From assembly GCA_964388485.1 (NCBI GenBank), contig CAYMAS010000012.1, positions 31,510-95,509 of the forward strand: a stretch of DNA of 64,000 nt, given 5' to 3'. The translations under genes and the position numbers were made by a program. How positions within the stretch are numbered: position 1 is the first letter of the stretch; the number at the start of each line of letters is the position of its first letter. This DNA is from JBCDKH01 sp964388485 (lineage in GTDB: Bacteria > Planctomycetota > Phycisphaerae > Tepidisphaerales > Tepidisphaeraceae). The notes under the pieces were generated by a model, which saw only the letters and a program-made list of their open reading frames with translations, searched no databases and was not told where the DNA came from. Positions 44,236 through 53,250 of the stretch are shown here, piece after piece.

Positions 44236-45459
44236 GTGAAGAAGACAGAGCATTCACCATCCGGTACGTCGTGTCCCGTCTCGGTGCGACCGATCGAGAC
44301 GCTTGAGCCACGCAAGTTGCTCGCCGCGCCCGAAAGGTTCGATCAGCTACACGTTGGCAACTCCCACCTCGTGGGCGTCACCGAGGCCCTCGACCTCCTC
44401 GCCGCCGACGCCGGCATAATTGGGCACTCGACGGTCCAAGCCAACATCGGCGGCTCGACGCTCAAGACGCACTACTTCAACCCGTGGTCGACCAACCTAA
44501 TCACAGCGCCCACGGGCGTCGGTCAGATCTATCTGATGTGGACCGACAACGCCACCAAAGAGAGGGGTTACCTCGTCGAGGCCGCCGCGGGCGGTGAATC
44601 GTTTAAGGCGGTCGACGTGCTTGCCGGTGACGCCACGTCCGCCCGCATCGGCGGACTTGAGCCGGACGCAAGCTACACGTTCCGCGTCGTCGCCCGCAAC
44701 GGTGCCGGAAATTCGGCCGCCGCGACCGCGTCGGCCACGACCGTTCCGGCCGTGGGCCGCTACCTGCAGAGTTCCGATGCCGCCGGCCGCATCATCTTCG
44801 AGGCCGAGCGACCGACGACCAGCCAAGCCGGCGACGCCGTGTGGAGCGGCATCAGTTGGCTGACCAACGGTGACGCCAACGCCAGCGGCGACGTGATCGC
44901 CATCGAGGAGAACGCCGCCCCCGTTGAGTCGGCCGGCGACGTCTCGACCTACGCCGGCCGGACGCCGACGCTGGCGTACGACATCACCTTCGACGCCGCC
45001 GGCAGCTATGACCTGTTCGTCCGTGCCGACGGTCCCGACGCCGGGACCGACTCCTTCTGGGTCACGCTCGACGGCCCCGTGATCGGCCTGCACCGGCCGA
45101 ACCCCGGCCTTGCCTGGCGCGACACGAGTCTGTCGCTCAACATCAGCGAGCCAGGCACCCGCACACTCGGCATTGTCACGCGGGAGTCGGAGACCGTGCT
45201 CGACAAGTTCGTCCTCGTGCCGAGCGACAGCAGCTTCGTGCCGACGAGCACCGGCCCGACGCCGAAGGCGACGACGACGGTGCCCGACGCCAGCGACAAC
45301 TCGCTGCACGTCGGCCTCAACGGCAACGCCGTCGCCACGAGCGGCCGATGGAAGACGCTCGTTATTGACACCGGCGCCTTCAGTGGCAATGTCGCTGTCG
45401 AGATCGCCCAGCGCGAGGACGGCACGAAGCTCCGTTGGCTCGAGCTGGAGAATGCATGA
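44236..45459 (+). CDS. LEPR-xLL exported protein with Fn3 and carbohydrate-binding-type domains
   Basis: 407 residues from GTG 44236, seven bases after GAGGAGG. LEPRKLLA at about residue 25 is the planctomycete LEPR-xLL export motif. Next, FDQLHVGNSHLVGVTEALDLLA and a GGS segment look like the first ~45 residues of an SGNH-hydrolase-type domain that then breaks off. An Fn3 domain follows (~90-170, YLVEAAAGGESFKAVDVL...YTFRVVARNGAGNSA), then two beta-sandwich domains, the last ending VAVEIAQREDGTKLRWLELE. Translation is coupled to the next gene by ATGA. It may be an adhesin or binding protein; an internal deletion is suspected. Confidence 0.75.
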   Translation: MKKTEHSPSGTSCPVSVRPIETLEPRKLLAAPERFDQLHVGNSHLVGVTEALDLLAADAGIIGHSTVQANIGGSTLKTHYFNPWSTNLITAPTGVGQIYLMWTDNATKERGYLVEAAAGGESFKAVDVLAGDATSARIGGLEPDASYTFRVVARNGAGNSAAATASATTVPAVGRYLQSSDAAGRIIFEAERPTTSQAGDAVWSGISWLTNGDANASGDVIAIEENAAPVESAGDVSTYAGRTPTLAYDITFDAAGSYDLFVRADGPDAGTDSFWVTLDGPVIGLHRPNPGLAWRDTSLSLNISEPGTRTLGIVTRESETVLDKFVLVPSDSSFVPTSTGPTPKATTTVPDASDNSLHVGLNGNAVATSGRWKTLVIDTGAFSGNVAVEIAQREDGTKLRWLELENA

Positions 45460-47207
45460 ACCAACGCCAGAAACTACAGGCGCCGTTCAGCCGCTTCGGT
45501 TCGTACCTGTCGGTGCAGACGCTCGAGCACCGCCGCGTCGGCACGGACGAGGACGGCAAGGGCATCTACCTGTGCGGCCACGTCAGCCGCGGGCGCGGCC
45601 GACGCGAGATCGCCGGCCTGCGCCTGCTCGATGCCGACGGCACGACGCTGCCGACGACGATGCACGCCGAGGGCGAGCGGCTCGTCCTGGGCGCCCGTGG
45701 CGGCTCGATGGTGCTCTGCTTCGACGGGCCCGACACGCTCCGCCTCGTCGGCGATGATGGGCTGGCGCTGGAGCTGCGGTCGGTCAATCACCCGTGGGTC
45801 GCGGGCACCGCCTACCGGCACGACGAGCGACGCTGGGTGCTCAACGCCACCCCCAACACGTTGCGGCTCGGCATCGACCCGATTGTCGGGCACGTCGAGG
45901 CCGACGCGCCATGGGAGCCGGGGGGCAACCTGCGCCGCGTGCGGTTCGTCCTGTGGCCGGACGGCGGCCGGCTCGACATTGGCATCGACTACTTCCAGTC
46001 GACGTGGCTCATCCCACCGCGCGATGACGCCTCGACGGTTCGGCAGCGGGCCGAAGCGGACTTCGAGTTGTTCGCGGAGAGGCTGCCCAACGTGCCGGCC
46101 GAACACGCGACGACCCGCACCCTGGCGGCACGCACGCTGTGGTCCAGCGGCATCGCGGCGTACGGCCTGCTGAAGCGGCCGACGATCCTGATGAGCAAGG
46201 TCGTCATGGACCAGGTCTGGAGCTGGGACCACTGCTTCAACGCGATCGCGCTGTCGGCGGGCCACCCGGAGTTGGCGTGGGATCAACTCATGGTCGTGCT
46301 GGATCATCAGGACGAGCATGGCGCGTTGCCAGACGCGATGAGCGCGCTCTTCAAGCACTACAACTACGCGAAGCCGCCGGTGCACGGGTGGGCGGTGGGC
46401 GAGATGCTGAAGAGGCGGCCGGACTTGCTCGACGAGCCGGGCCGCGTCGGCGAGCTTCGAAAACGTCTCGGTTCTTGGACGAATTGGTGGCTGACGCACC
46501 GCCGCCGCTCAGGCGGTACGCTTCCGTTCTACCCGCACGGCAACGACAGCGGCTGGGACAACAGCACGATGTTCGACGAGGGCGTGCCGCTGGTCGCGCC
46601 GGACCTCGTCGCATTCATCGTGCTGCAGCTGGAGGCACAGGCGATGCTTGCTCGTCGTGAGGGCGATGAAGATTGCGCTGAAGACCACGCCGCCGCGGCC
46701 GCCGCCATGCTCGAGGCGATGATCAATGAGCTATGGCGAGACGACCGGTTCATGGCGAAGCTGCTTCACGACGATCGCGAGGTGGACTGCCAGAGCCTCG
46801 TGCCGCTCGTGCCGCTCGTGCTCGGACGGCGTTTGCCGGCGAACATCAGCCGGTCGCTCGTCGAGCGGTTGCCGGCGTTTCTGACGGATCACGGGCTCGC
46901 GACGGAGCGGCCCGACAGCCCGAAGTTCGAGACCAACGGCTATTGGCGCGGGCCGATCTGGGCACCGTCGACGATGCTCATTGTCAGCGGGTTGCGCGAT
47001 CTCGGCGAAGACGATTTGGCCGACACGATCGCCGAGCGGTTCTGCCGGACGTGCGCCAATGGCATGGCGGAGAATTTCGAGGCGATGACGGGCCGGCCGC
47101 TGTGCGACCCGGCGTACACGTGGACGGCGGCGGCGATGCTGTGCCTAGGCGAGCACCTCCCGCGGATGAAACACAAACGAAATCAGGAAGATTTCAAAGA
47201 TGCTTGA
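45456..47207 (+). CDS. GH63-like alpha-glycosidase
   Basis: 583 residues, no signal peptide. The N-terminal ~200 residues are a beta-sandwich; residues ~215-570 form an (alpha/alpha)6 toroid with MDQVWSWDHCFNAIALSAGHPELAWDQL, YPHGNDSGWDNSTMF, and ETNGYWRGPIWAPSTMLIVSGLRDLG, the standard GH63/GH37 (clan GH-G) sequence pattern. The catalytic pair probably lies in GNDSGWDNS and the EAMTGRPLCDPAYTW region. It is coupled to the preceding gene by ATGA and overlaps GH28 by 8 bp. The cytoplasmic substrate is likely an alpha-linked oligosaccharide from the same polysaccharide that GH28 attacks. Confidence 0.85.
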   Translation: MNQRQKLQAPFSRFGSYLSVQTLEHRRVGTDEDGKGIYLCGHVSRGRGRREIAGLRLLDADGTTLPTTMHAEGERLVLGARGGSMVLCFDGPDTLRLVGDDGLALELRSVNHPWVAGTAYRHDERRWVLNATPNTLRLGIDPIVGHVEADAPWEPGGNLRRVRFVLWPDGGRLDIGIDYFQSTWLIPPRDDASTVRQRAEADFELFAERLPNVPAEHATTRTLAARTLWSSGIAAYGLLKRPTILMSKVVMDQVWSWDHCFNAIALSAGHPELAWDQLMVVLDHQDEHGALPDAMSALFKHYNYAKPPVHGWAVGEMLKRRPDLLDEPGRVGELRKRLGSWTNWWLTHRRRSGGTLPFYPHGNDSGWDNSTMFDEGVPLVAPDLVAFIVLQLEAQAMLARREGDEDCAEDHAAAAAAMLEAMINELWRDDRFMAKLLHDDREVDCQSLVPLVPLVLGRRLPANISRSLVERLPAFLTDHGLATERPDSPKFETNGYWRGPIWAPSTMLIVSGLRDLGEDDLADTIAERFCRTCANGMAENFEAMTGRPLCDPAYTWTAAAMLCLGEHLPRMKHKRNQEDFKDA

Positions 47208-48627
47208 GACGATTCAACCCGCCGGCTCGGCGAACGACACGGCGATGATCCAGGCCGCCATCGACGCCACCTCGGCGGCGGGCGGCGGAACCGTGACGTT
47301 CGCACCAGGCCTGCACCGGGCGGCGGCGTTGCGGTTGCGGAGCGGCGTGACGTTGCACCTCGAGGCCGGCGCGACGCTGAAGGCGTGCGACGACATCACC
47401 GCGTACGACCGGCTCGGCCACCGCGTCGGACTCATCTGGGCCGACGAGGCCGACGATGTCGCCATCACAGGCCGCGGCACGCTCGACGGCAACGGCGACC
47501 ACTTCGCCGACAAGACGCGACGTCATCACTCGCGCGACTGGGAGCCGACGCACGCGCGTCAGAGTGAGGCGTTCCTGAATCCCGACGCCCCGCTCGAGGC
47601 CGGCCCGTGGCTCATGCCCGAGAGGCCGCCGACGATGATCATGCTCGTCCGCTGCCGCCGGCCGCTCATCGAAGGCGTTCGCATCGTCAACTCGCCCCAC
47701 TGGACGCTGCACTTCGGCGACTGCCAGCGGGTGCGGGCGACGAACCTGCTCATCGAAAACCCGCAGCCGATTCCAAACAACGACGGCATCCACGTCACGA
47801 GCTGCCGCGACGTCATCATCAGCGGCTGCCACATCGACTGCGGCGACGATGCGATCGCCATCAGCGGCGTCCAGTGGGAACCTCACTTCGGCGATGCTTA
47901 CCGCGGCCGGTACGACGCGTGCGAGAACGTCATCGTCAGCGACTGCGTGTTGCGGTCGAGGTCGAGCGGGCTGCGCGTCGGCTGGGGCGAGAACCCGGTG
48001 CGACACGTGACCGCCGGGAACCTGATCATCCAAGACACGAACCGCGGCATCAACGTCTGCGGCCGCGCCGGCGGTGGCGTGGAGGACGCGACGTTCCACG
48101 ACATCACCATCGACGCCCGCCTCGGGCACGGCCACTGGTGGGGCATGGGCGAGGCGATCCACGTCTCGAGCGAGCCGCTTCGGCTGTTCTGGACTAAGGC
48201 TGACACGCCCGCGCTCGCCGGCGATGTGCGGCGGGTCCGATTCTCGAACGTCCGCGCTACGAGTGACTGCGGCGTCTTCGTCTGGTCAAACCGGCTCGGC
48301 GACGTGGGCGACCTCGACTTTAACGGGTGCGACTTCATCACCCGCCGCGGCGAGCTCGAGTCGACGTACGGCGGCAACCGGGATCTGCGGGCCAACACCG
48401 CGGCGGACCGGCAGATCTTCGAAAGCGAGATGGCCGGCGTGCACCTTCGGCACGTCGAGCGCGTTCGGCTGAGCGACGTGTCGATCAAGCTCGACGCTGA
48501 CTTGCCGGACTACTGGACGAGCGGGCTGCTCGAAGAAGGTTGCCGGGAGGTGGCGTGCGAGCGACTTCGGATCAACGTGCCGCCGGACCGTCGGCAGCAT
48601 CGAGGCCGGCAGGCCCCGGCGAGGTAA
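47200..48627 (+). CDS. GH28-type polygalacturonase family protein
   Basis: 475 residues folding as a parallel beta-helix (pectate lyase superfamily). The N-terminus AMIQAAIDATSAAGGGTVTFAPGLHR is typical; the catalytic motifs are PNNDGIHVTSCRDVIISGC (NxD), HIDCGDDAIAI (DD), and a later SSGLRVGWGENPV and IQDTNRGINVCG in place of the GHG and RIK motifs. The His/Lys changes suggest a substrate other than plain homogalacturonan. No signal peptide is visible at this start, so it may act inside the cell on oligogalacturonides. It overlaps the GH63-like gene by 8 bp. Confidence 0.88.
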   Translation: MLETIQPAGSANDTAMIQAAIDATSAAGGGTVTFAPGLHRAAALRLRSGVTLHLEAGATLKACDDITAYDRLGHRVGLIWADEADDVAITGRGTLDGNGDHFADKTRRHHSRDWEPTHARQSEAFLNPDAPLEAGPWLMPERPPTMIMLVRCRRPLIEGVRIVNSPHWTLHFGDCQRVRATNLLIENPQPIPNNDGIHVTSCRDVIISGCHIDCGDDAIAISGVQWEPHFGDAYRGRYDACENVIVSDCVLRSRSSGLRVGWGENPVRHVTAGNLIIQDTNRGINVCGRAGGGVEDATFHDITIDARLGHGHWWGMGEAIHVSSEPLRLFWTKADTPALAGDVRRVRFSNVRATSDCGVFVWSNRLGDVGDLDFNGCDFITRRGELESTYGGNRDLRANTAADRQIFESEMAGVHLRHVERVRLSDVSIKLDADLPDYWTSGLLEEGCREVACERLRINVPPDRRQHRGRQAPAR

Positions 48628-48822
48628 GGAGCGGCGTACGAAATCCACTCCTCGTCGCAGGAGGCGAACGGATCGCCGCCACTCCGGTGCCCGCTCGTGT
48701 TGCGGGGGCCGCCGGAGCAGCAAAGCGGTCGGCAGGACGTAGTGCGGCAACACTTGCCCGCCGTCGCTACCGAAGACCGGACTGCCGTCGCCCGCTGCTG
48801 CAGTGACTACATGCCCGTTCCG

Positions 48823-49679
48823 TCAGACGGTACTCCGGGAAAACGTTTGAAGTGCCCGAAGATGCCCCACTCGGCCGCGGCCTTTGGAACGGCTCGACCA
48901 TTGACCCTCGGCTATCGCTATGGCGTACGCCCCGCAGAACCTGTTCCGGCCACCGTCGTGTCGACCAGCTCGACCGAGAAAGCCAACACGACGCGACAGC
49001 CGCCTTCGTCGCAGATCAGCACGCCCTCGCCGCTCAGCGTGTTGACGACGATCGACTGCCCCCGGTCGCGCAGCGCTTTCACCAGGGCCGGTGCGGAGTC
49101 GTCGCGGCCGACAAGCTGGTTCGCCTACGTCTCGTGCGCGACGAGCGTGTCGATCCGGCCGTCTATCGACACTTGCCCGTCCGTCGCAAGGGCGTAGTGG
49201 AGCACGGTCTGCACGCCGGCGGAAGACGCAATTGGAGGAGCCCGCTCGACCGTCTCTGCCACCACCTCCATCTGCGTCAGCACCACGGCAGAGGTTTGAT
49301 GCGCTCGTCGGCGGCATCGACATGACTCGGACTCAGGCAATTGTTGCTGCCCGGAGCGACACTTAGACAGTTGTCGCCGTCATGATTGATTATGACCAAC
49401 GCCGTTTCGCTGTTGACGTCGTCGTCGACTCCGACATGCTCTACGTCAATGCCGTCGCCGCTAAAATTCGCCAGCATGGTCGATGCGTAGGTGTCGTTGC
49501 GTGTTCGCGCCACGTTGCTGACGGCCGAGCCGTTTGAGGCAGCCCCCGCCGCGGCGACGACGCTGTTGGACCCCTTGGCGCCGAAGACCTGCTGAAATTT
49601 CGCCACGCGTGACGGTTTTGCCGCGTCGCGGCAGGCTCGGCAGTCGCATGATAGAGTCTACGTTCGTGCTGCCAACCAC
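48823..49679 (-). pseudogene. Ribokinase (PfkB family) remnant
   Basis: The minus strand preserves a whole ribokinase in pieces: VVGSTNVDSIMRLPSLPRRGKTV; a frameshift; FQQVFGAKGSNSVVAAAGAAS (GGKGANQAVAAA motif, with Gly changed to Ala); GDGIDVEHVGVDDDV; GDNCLSVAPGSNNCLS; a second shift; VLTQMEVVAETVERA; an in-frame TAG at 49125-49127 inside ETxANQLVG (family NExEAxxLxG); and ELVDTTVAGTGSAG, the anion-hole/catalytic VDTTGAGD motif with GAGD mutated to VAGT. At least three frame lesions plus two active-site changes show it is long dead. The stretch 48628-48822 holds nothing further. Confidence 0.8.
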
Positions 49680-49730
49680 CGTGACTTGAACGCCCTCCAG
49701 GCTCGCGAGTCAAGCGTAGCCTCGTTCGTG

Positions 49731-50486
49731 CACACGAGTGCAAACGTTTTGACGCTTGTCGTCCGCGGCGACGATTTTGGTCTGCACGGCCTGAACGACC
49801 TTGTAACTCTGGCGTGTGCCGACACCGGCAGGCTTCGTAACGTTTCGGTGCAGGCCAACGGGCCGGCATTGTCTTCCTCTATAGAGAACTTGGCCCAACG
49901 CGCTGACGTCTGTGTCGGGTTGCACGCCACGCTCACCTGCGAGTGGCAACGCGGCGACGTCCGCCCGATCTTGCCGCCTTCGGCATTGCCGCGGCTCATG
50001 CGGAACGGCAGGCTTCCGCCCGACGGCGCGGCGTTGCAACGGCTCGACGTGCCGCCGGACGAACTACTTGCCGAAGTCCAGGCGCAACACAACCGTCTGC
50101 GTTCGATGGGTCTTGAGGTCGCGTACGTCGACGTGCACATGGGCATCGACCATCATCTTCCGGTATTTCGACGCATGTTGCGCAGTTGGGCCGAGGATGT
50201 TGGGCTTGTTGCGGGCGACGACCTGCCGCGTTTGCCACGCGTCGGATCGGGCTCACTGCGGGAGCAGGTGTCGCTGGGCCTGAAGCAGGCAGATCCTGGT
50301 ACCTACCTCCTGGTGGTGCATCCGGGCGACATCAGATCAGGAGCGGACCTGGTCCTAGCCGACTGGCCGACGCTGGATGTGGGTCAGGTTCGGGCGGAGG
50401 AGGCCACCGTCGTAATCGATGATCTCACCGCCACTGCGGGCCGAAGAGCCGTGCAGTTCTGCCGCATCGACACTTTAGAACGCTGA
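49731..50486 (+). CDS. ChbG/YdjC (HpnK) family carbohydrate deacetylase-like protein
   Basis: 251 residues from GTG 49731; an alternative TTG start at 49686 adds 15 poorly conserved residues. The N-terminal LTLVVRGDDFGLHGLND replaces the family's ADDFGLS, keeping the Asp pair. The histidine-rich CVGLHATLTCEW and YVDVHMGIDHHLPVFRRML supply the metal ligands, and TYLLVVHPGD lies near the C-terminus. ChbG removes N-acetyl groups from chitooligosaccharides; this short form could act on other acetylated sugars. It lies next to a dead ribokinase gene, which reads the opposite way. Confidence 0.85.
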   Translation, partial: HTSANVLTLVVRGDDFGLHGLNDLVTLACADTGRLRNVSVQANGPALSSSIENLAQRADVCVGLHATLTCEWQRGDVRPILPPSALPRLMRNGRLPPDGAALQRLDVPPDELLAEVQAQHNRLRSMGLEVAYVDVHMGIDHHLPVFRRMLRSWAEDVGLVAGDDLPRLPRVGSGSLREQVSLGLKQADPGTYLLVVHPGDIRSGADLVLADWPTLDVGQVRAEEATVVIDDLTATAGRRAVQFCRIDTLER

Positions 50487-50501
50487 GGCGGATAAGAACC
50501 C

Positions 50502-50633
50502 GGCGACGTTCTGCACCTGGTCCTGCGCAAGGGCGACGCCGCGGCCGTGGAGCCGGCGCTGGCCGACCTGCTGGGCCGTCGCCCGCGGACAATCCGCGAC
50601 TACGTCCGCGACCACCTGTCGTTGTTCCGGTGA
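50502..50633 (+). pseudogene. C-terminal remnant of an NmrA-like NAD(P)-binding protein
   Basis: A 43-codon frame reads GDVLHLVLRKGDAAAVEPAL and LLGRRPRTIRDYVRDHLSLFR to TGA at 50631. The LLGRxPRTxxDYVRDH ending is typical of NmrA/SDR-like NAD(P)H-binding oxidoreductases. The ~250-residue N-terminal part is missing; the fragment follows directly after the deacetylase gene. Confidence 0.6.
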
Positions 50634-50652
50634 CGGTCGTCGGGCAACGCGA

Positions 50653-50682
50653 ACGGCCGCTCCCCCGAAGAGGCGCGGCCGT
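50653..50682 (-). terminator. Hairpin with UUCG tetraloop after the PepSY gene
   Basis: On the minus strand an 8-bp stem (ACGGCCGC/GCGGCCGT), one G-A mismatch and a further 4-bp stem close a TTCG loop. It lies 27 bases after the PepSY gene stop. The T-tract is weak. Confidence 0.65.
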
Positions 50683-50708
50683 CGCTACGGGAAGAAGTTA
50701 AAGCGAGA

Positions 50709-51179
50709 TCAGTCGACGCGCTCGCCCGTCTTGGGGTCGACGTCGAATTCGACCTCGTCGTCGCCGTCCTGCATCTCGACCTCGAAGACGCCCTCGTCGA
50801 ACTCGATGCTCGTGATCGTGCCCGGCTCCGAGCCTTCGAGCTTCTCGGCGAGCTCCGAGAGCTTCATCGCGTCGCTCGGCGGCAGCTCTTCGTCGTCGTC
50901 GTCCATCCGCTTCTTCTTGACGTCGCCGGTCTTGGGGTCGACGTGGTAGACGGTGAGCTGGCGGTTCTTGTGGGCGGTCAGCTCCCAGAAGCCGTCGTCG
51001 AACTCGGCCTCGATGATCGTGCCGGCGTCGGACTCGACGTTCGAAAGGATCTCCGAGAGCATCTTGCTGCCCTGCGGCGGCACCTCGTCGGCGAAGGCGG
51101 TCGTCGCAACGGCCCCGCACACAAGGGCGGCGACGGCGGTCGTGGTGAACAGCTTGAACGGCTTGCGGTAGTTGGTCAT
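50709..51179 (-). CDS. Secreted acidic protein with two PepSY-like repeats
   Basis: 156 residues behind AAGGAG. The signal peptide MTNYRKPFKLFTTTAVAALVCGAVATTAFA is followed by two tandem ~60-residue repeats, each with the PepSY strand pattern: TIIEAEFDDGFWELTAHKNRQLTVYHVDPKTGDV and TITSIEFDEGVFEVEMQDGDDEVEFDVDPKTGE. An acidic linker (DDDDEE) joins them. PepSY proteins are exported, often peptidase-inhibiting or metal-linked; calcium binding by the DxKTG turns is possible. The gene is monocistronic, ended by a UUCG hairpin. Confidence 0.82.
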   Translation of the reverse strand: MTNYRKPFKLFTTTAVAALVCGAVATTAFADEVPPQGSKMLSEILSNVESDAGTIIEAEFDDGFWELTAHKNRQLTVYHVDPKTGDVKKKRMDDDDEELPPSDAMKLSELAEKLEGSEPGTITSIEFDEGVFEVEMQDGDDEVEFDVDPKTGERVD

Positions 51180-51534
51180 GGGTGCTCCTTGCGTGGTGGT
51201 GGTGGTGGTGGCCGTGCTTCCTTGCGGCTCCGCTGGGAAGCGAACGGCCTCGAACTTCACGGGGTGCAAACATCGTGCCTTACAAGCCTGATCACCCGAT
51301 CAGGCGGAGCCTCAAAGCTTCAGTCACGAATTCCCTCGTTCCGCCAGCACATCACTCCAACTAACAGCAGAAGCGACCATTATTGAGCCGTTCAAAGCTT
51401 GAGCGGGCATGATCCTCGCGGAGACAACATCAATTCAAGCTCGAGCTTCTTCTAAGATGATCAATGTCCTAGCGCGGCGGTGCCTCGAGCCGGACTTTGG
51501 TGTGTGCCGCTCGGCGGTCTGCGTAAGGTTGATT
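51180..51534. other. Divergent intergenic region between the PepSY and Gfo/Idh/MocA genes
   Basis: About 355 bases without a protein-like frame. It contains a GTG-trinucleotide run (51193-51210) just upstream of the PepSY ribosome site and AT-richer sequence (51330-51470) where both promoters would be expected. No clear operator was seen. Confidence 0.4.
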
Positions 51535-52473
51535 ATGCGGGATCCTCGCGTGTTGTTCGTCGGCGGATCGGGCCATCATTACCTTTGCCGTGCGATTCAG
51601 GATCCCGCGGCCGGCCTGTTCGTCGCGGATCCCGCGGCACCCGGGGCGGCAGAGGCAATGGCTGAGAAAGCGGGCATGGCCTGCGTCGGCGGGTCGTTGG
51701 CTGATGGCATCGCCACGCATCGGCCCGACGTCGTCAGCGTCGGCAGCGTCTTCGGCCACGCCGGCATTCACGCCGCCGAGGCGGTCCGGTGCGGCCTGCC
51801 GGTCGTCACGGACAAGCCCGCGGCCGCGACCTGGCGTCAGCTCGAAACCCTCGAAGCCGTGGGCGGGACGATTCTTACCGAGTTCGACTGGCGGGCCAGC
51901 CCGGCCCTGCGTGCGGCGCGACGGCTGGTCGGCAGTGGGTCGCTCGGGCCGGTCGTGCTGGCGGTGGCTCAGAAGACTTATCGACTGGGCCAACGCCCGG
52001 CGTTCTACCGCGACCGCGACCTCTACGGCGGGACGATGCTCTGGGTCGCGTCTCACGGGATCGACGCGATCCGCTTCGTCTGCGGCGAGATGACGCCCGT
52101 GTCGGCCCGTCACGGCAACGCCGGCTCGACGAACATTGCCCCTGCCGAGGATCACGCCGTTGCCACCTTCGCCCTGGGCGAAGGCACAGCGATCGCCCAC
52201 GCCGACCTCGCCCGGCCGCCCGGCCATGCCACGCACGGCGACGACCGCCTCGTCGTCCGCTGCCTGCACGGCGAAGTCGAAGTACGTGGCGATGCGTGCC
52301 GGCTCACGACCGATCAGCCGACGGCGGACGTGCAAGACGAAGAAGCGGTGCCGGTCGAGCGGTTGCTGCTCGACGCGGCTTTGGGTCGCGGCGACGGAAC
52401 GTACTCGACGGCCGAGACGCTGGCATCGGCCCGACTGCTGCTGGCGACGCGGGACTTGGCCGACCGGGCCTGA
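51535..52473 (+). CDS. Gfo/Idh/MocA family oxidoreductase
   Basis: 312 residues, an NAD(P)-dependent sugar dehydrogenase-like protein. The Rossmann start is atypical (PRVLFVGGSGHHYLCRAIQD). PVVTDKPAAATWRQLETLE is the family's EKP motif with D in place of E, and the C-terminal half carries GGTMLWVASHGIDAIRFVCGE with the catalytic-type histidine. The length is slightly below the usual 330-360. The start ATG 51535 is chosen by the Rossmann fold. Such enzymes commonly oxidise or epimerise sugars from polysaccharide breakdown. It converges with the DUF6250-like gene. Confidence 0.87.
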   Translation: MRDPRVLFVGGSGHHYLCRAIQDPAAGLFVADPAAPGAAEAMAEKAGMACVGGSLADGIATHRPDVVSVGSVFGHAGIHAAEAVRCGLPVVTDKPAAATWRQLETLEAVGGTILTEFDWRASPALRAARRLVGSGSLGPVVLAVAQKTYRLGQRPAFYRDRDLYGGTMLWVASHGIDAIRFVCGEMTPVSARHGNAGSTNIAPAEDHAVATFALGEGTAIAHADLARPPGHATHGDDRLVVRCLHGEVEVRGDACRLTTDQPTADVQDEEAVPVERLLLDAALGRGDGTYSTAETLASARLLLATRDLADRA

Positions 52474-52489
52474 AACCTTCGAGGTCGGC

Positions 52490-53230
52490 TTACGGCTTGA
52501 CGAGTCGGTGGACCTGGAAGTCTTCGACGAGCATGTGGTTCTTGACGGTGCGGAACCCGAAGCGGCCGTGGTGGTACGGGTCGGGGTCGATCAGCTCGAA
52601 GAGCACCTTGCCGTCGCGTCGCATCTGCACGAGATCGTCGATGACGATCAGCTCGATGTGGACGAACACATTGGGCTCGAGCAGGTGGCCCTCGCCCAGA
52701 TCGTGCTCGGGCAGGAGCGGGCGTTCTTCAGGGTCGCCGATGTAGCGGCGGAAGCGGGTGGTCGTGTTGCGGCTGCCGCCGATGCCGGCGTAGTAGCAAC
52801 GAAGCTGGTGGTAGGTGTTGAACTTGCCGGTGCGTTCGTCGATGTCAAAGAAGTCGCCACCCCCACCCCCACCGGCCCGCGGGTCGGTCGCCATCCAGAA
52901 GCAGTTGAGGTCGCGGACTTCGTCGTTGAGCCCGCCTGCGGAGATCGGGGTGACGGTGTAGCTGATGCGGAGCGGTGCTTGAAGCTCTGGCTCGAACCAG
53001 ACGGTCGCCCCGAGCGGCACGTCGACGCGCAGCTTGCCGTCGACGGCCTCGAGGACGCCGGCAGTCTCGGCCGATTCAATCTCAGCGTGCCAGCGCGGCA
53101 GGCCCGGCTCGAAGGGGCCTTCGTGCAGCACCTCGCCGACTTGCCAGGCGGGTCGCGTGGTGGCGTCACCCTGTGCTGTCGGACTAGACAAGGCTAAAGC
53201 CAGGAGAATCGGCAGGAAGCACTTTATCAT
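52490..53230 (-). CDS. Secreted DUF6250-like beta-sandwich protein
   Basis: 246 residues with signal peptide MIKCFLPILLALALSSPTAQG. The mature protein is one concanavalin-like sandwich with the patterns RDLNCFWMATDPR, FDIDERTGKFNTYHQLRCYYAGIGGSRNTTTRFRRY, and the C-terminal GRFGFRTVKNHMLVEDFQVHRL. I recognise this as the DUF6250 type often found in rhamnogalacturonan-degrading loci; the name is from memory. A run of Gly (AGGGGGGDFF) interrupts one loop. It lies 20 bp downstream of a pseudopilin gene, with the PL26-like gene before that, all on the minus strand. Confidence 0.75.
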   Translation of the reverse strand: MIKCFLPILLALALSSPTAQGDATTRPAWQVGEVLHEGPFEPGLPRWHAEIESAETAGVLEAVDGKLRVDVPLGATVWFEPELQAPLRISYTVTPISAGGLNDEVRDLNCFWMATDPRAGGGGGGDFFDIDERTGKFNTYHQLRCYYAGIGGSRNTTTRFRRYIGDPEERPLLPEHDLGEGHLLEPNVFVHIELIVIDDLVQMRRDGKVLFELIDPDPYHHGRFGFRTVKNHMLVEDFQVHRLVKP

Positions 53231-53250
53231 GCGATTGTAGCGAAAGGGTT

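Noticed and set aside
48628..48822. Short open frames after GH28
   Set aside because: No ribosome site, homology-like motif or favourable composition; treated as spacer.
51193..51280. Poly-His leader (HHHHHHHA) in a frame upstream of the PepSY gene
   Set aside because: It comes from a GTG trinucleotide run 5' of a clear AAGGAG site and signal-peptide start; it is not translated in the likely gene.
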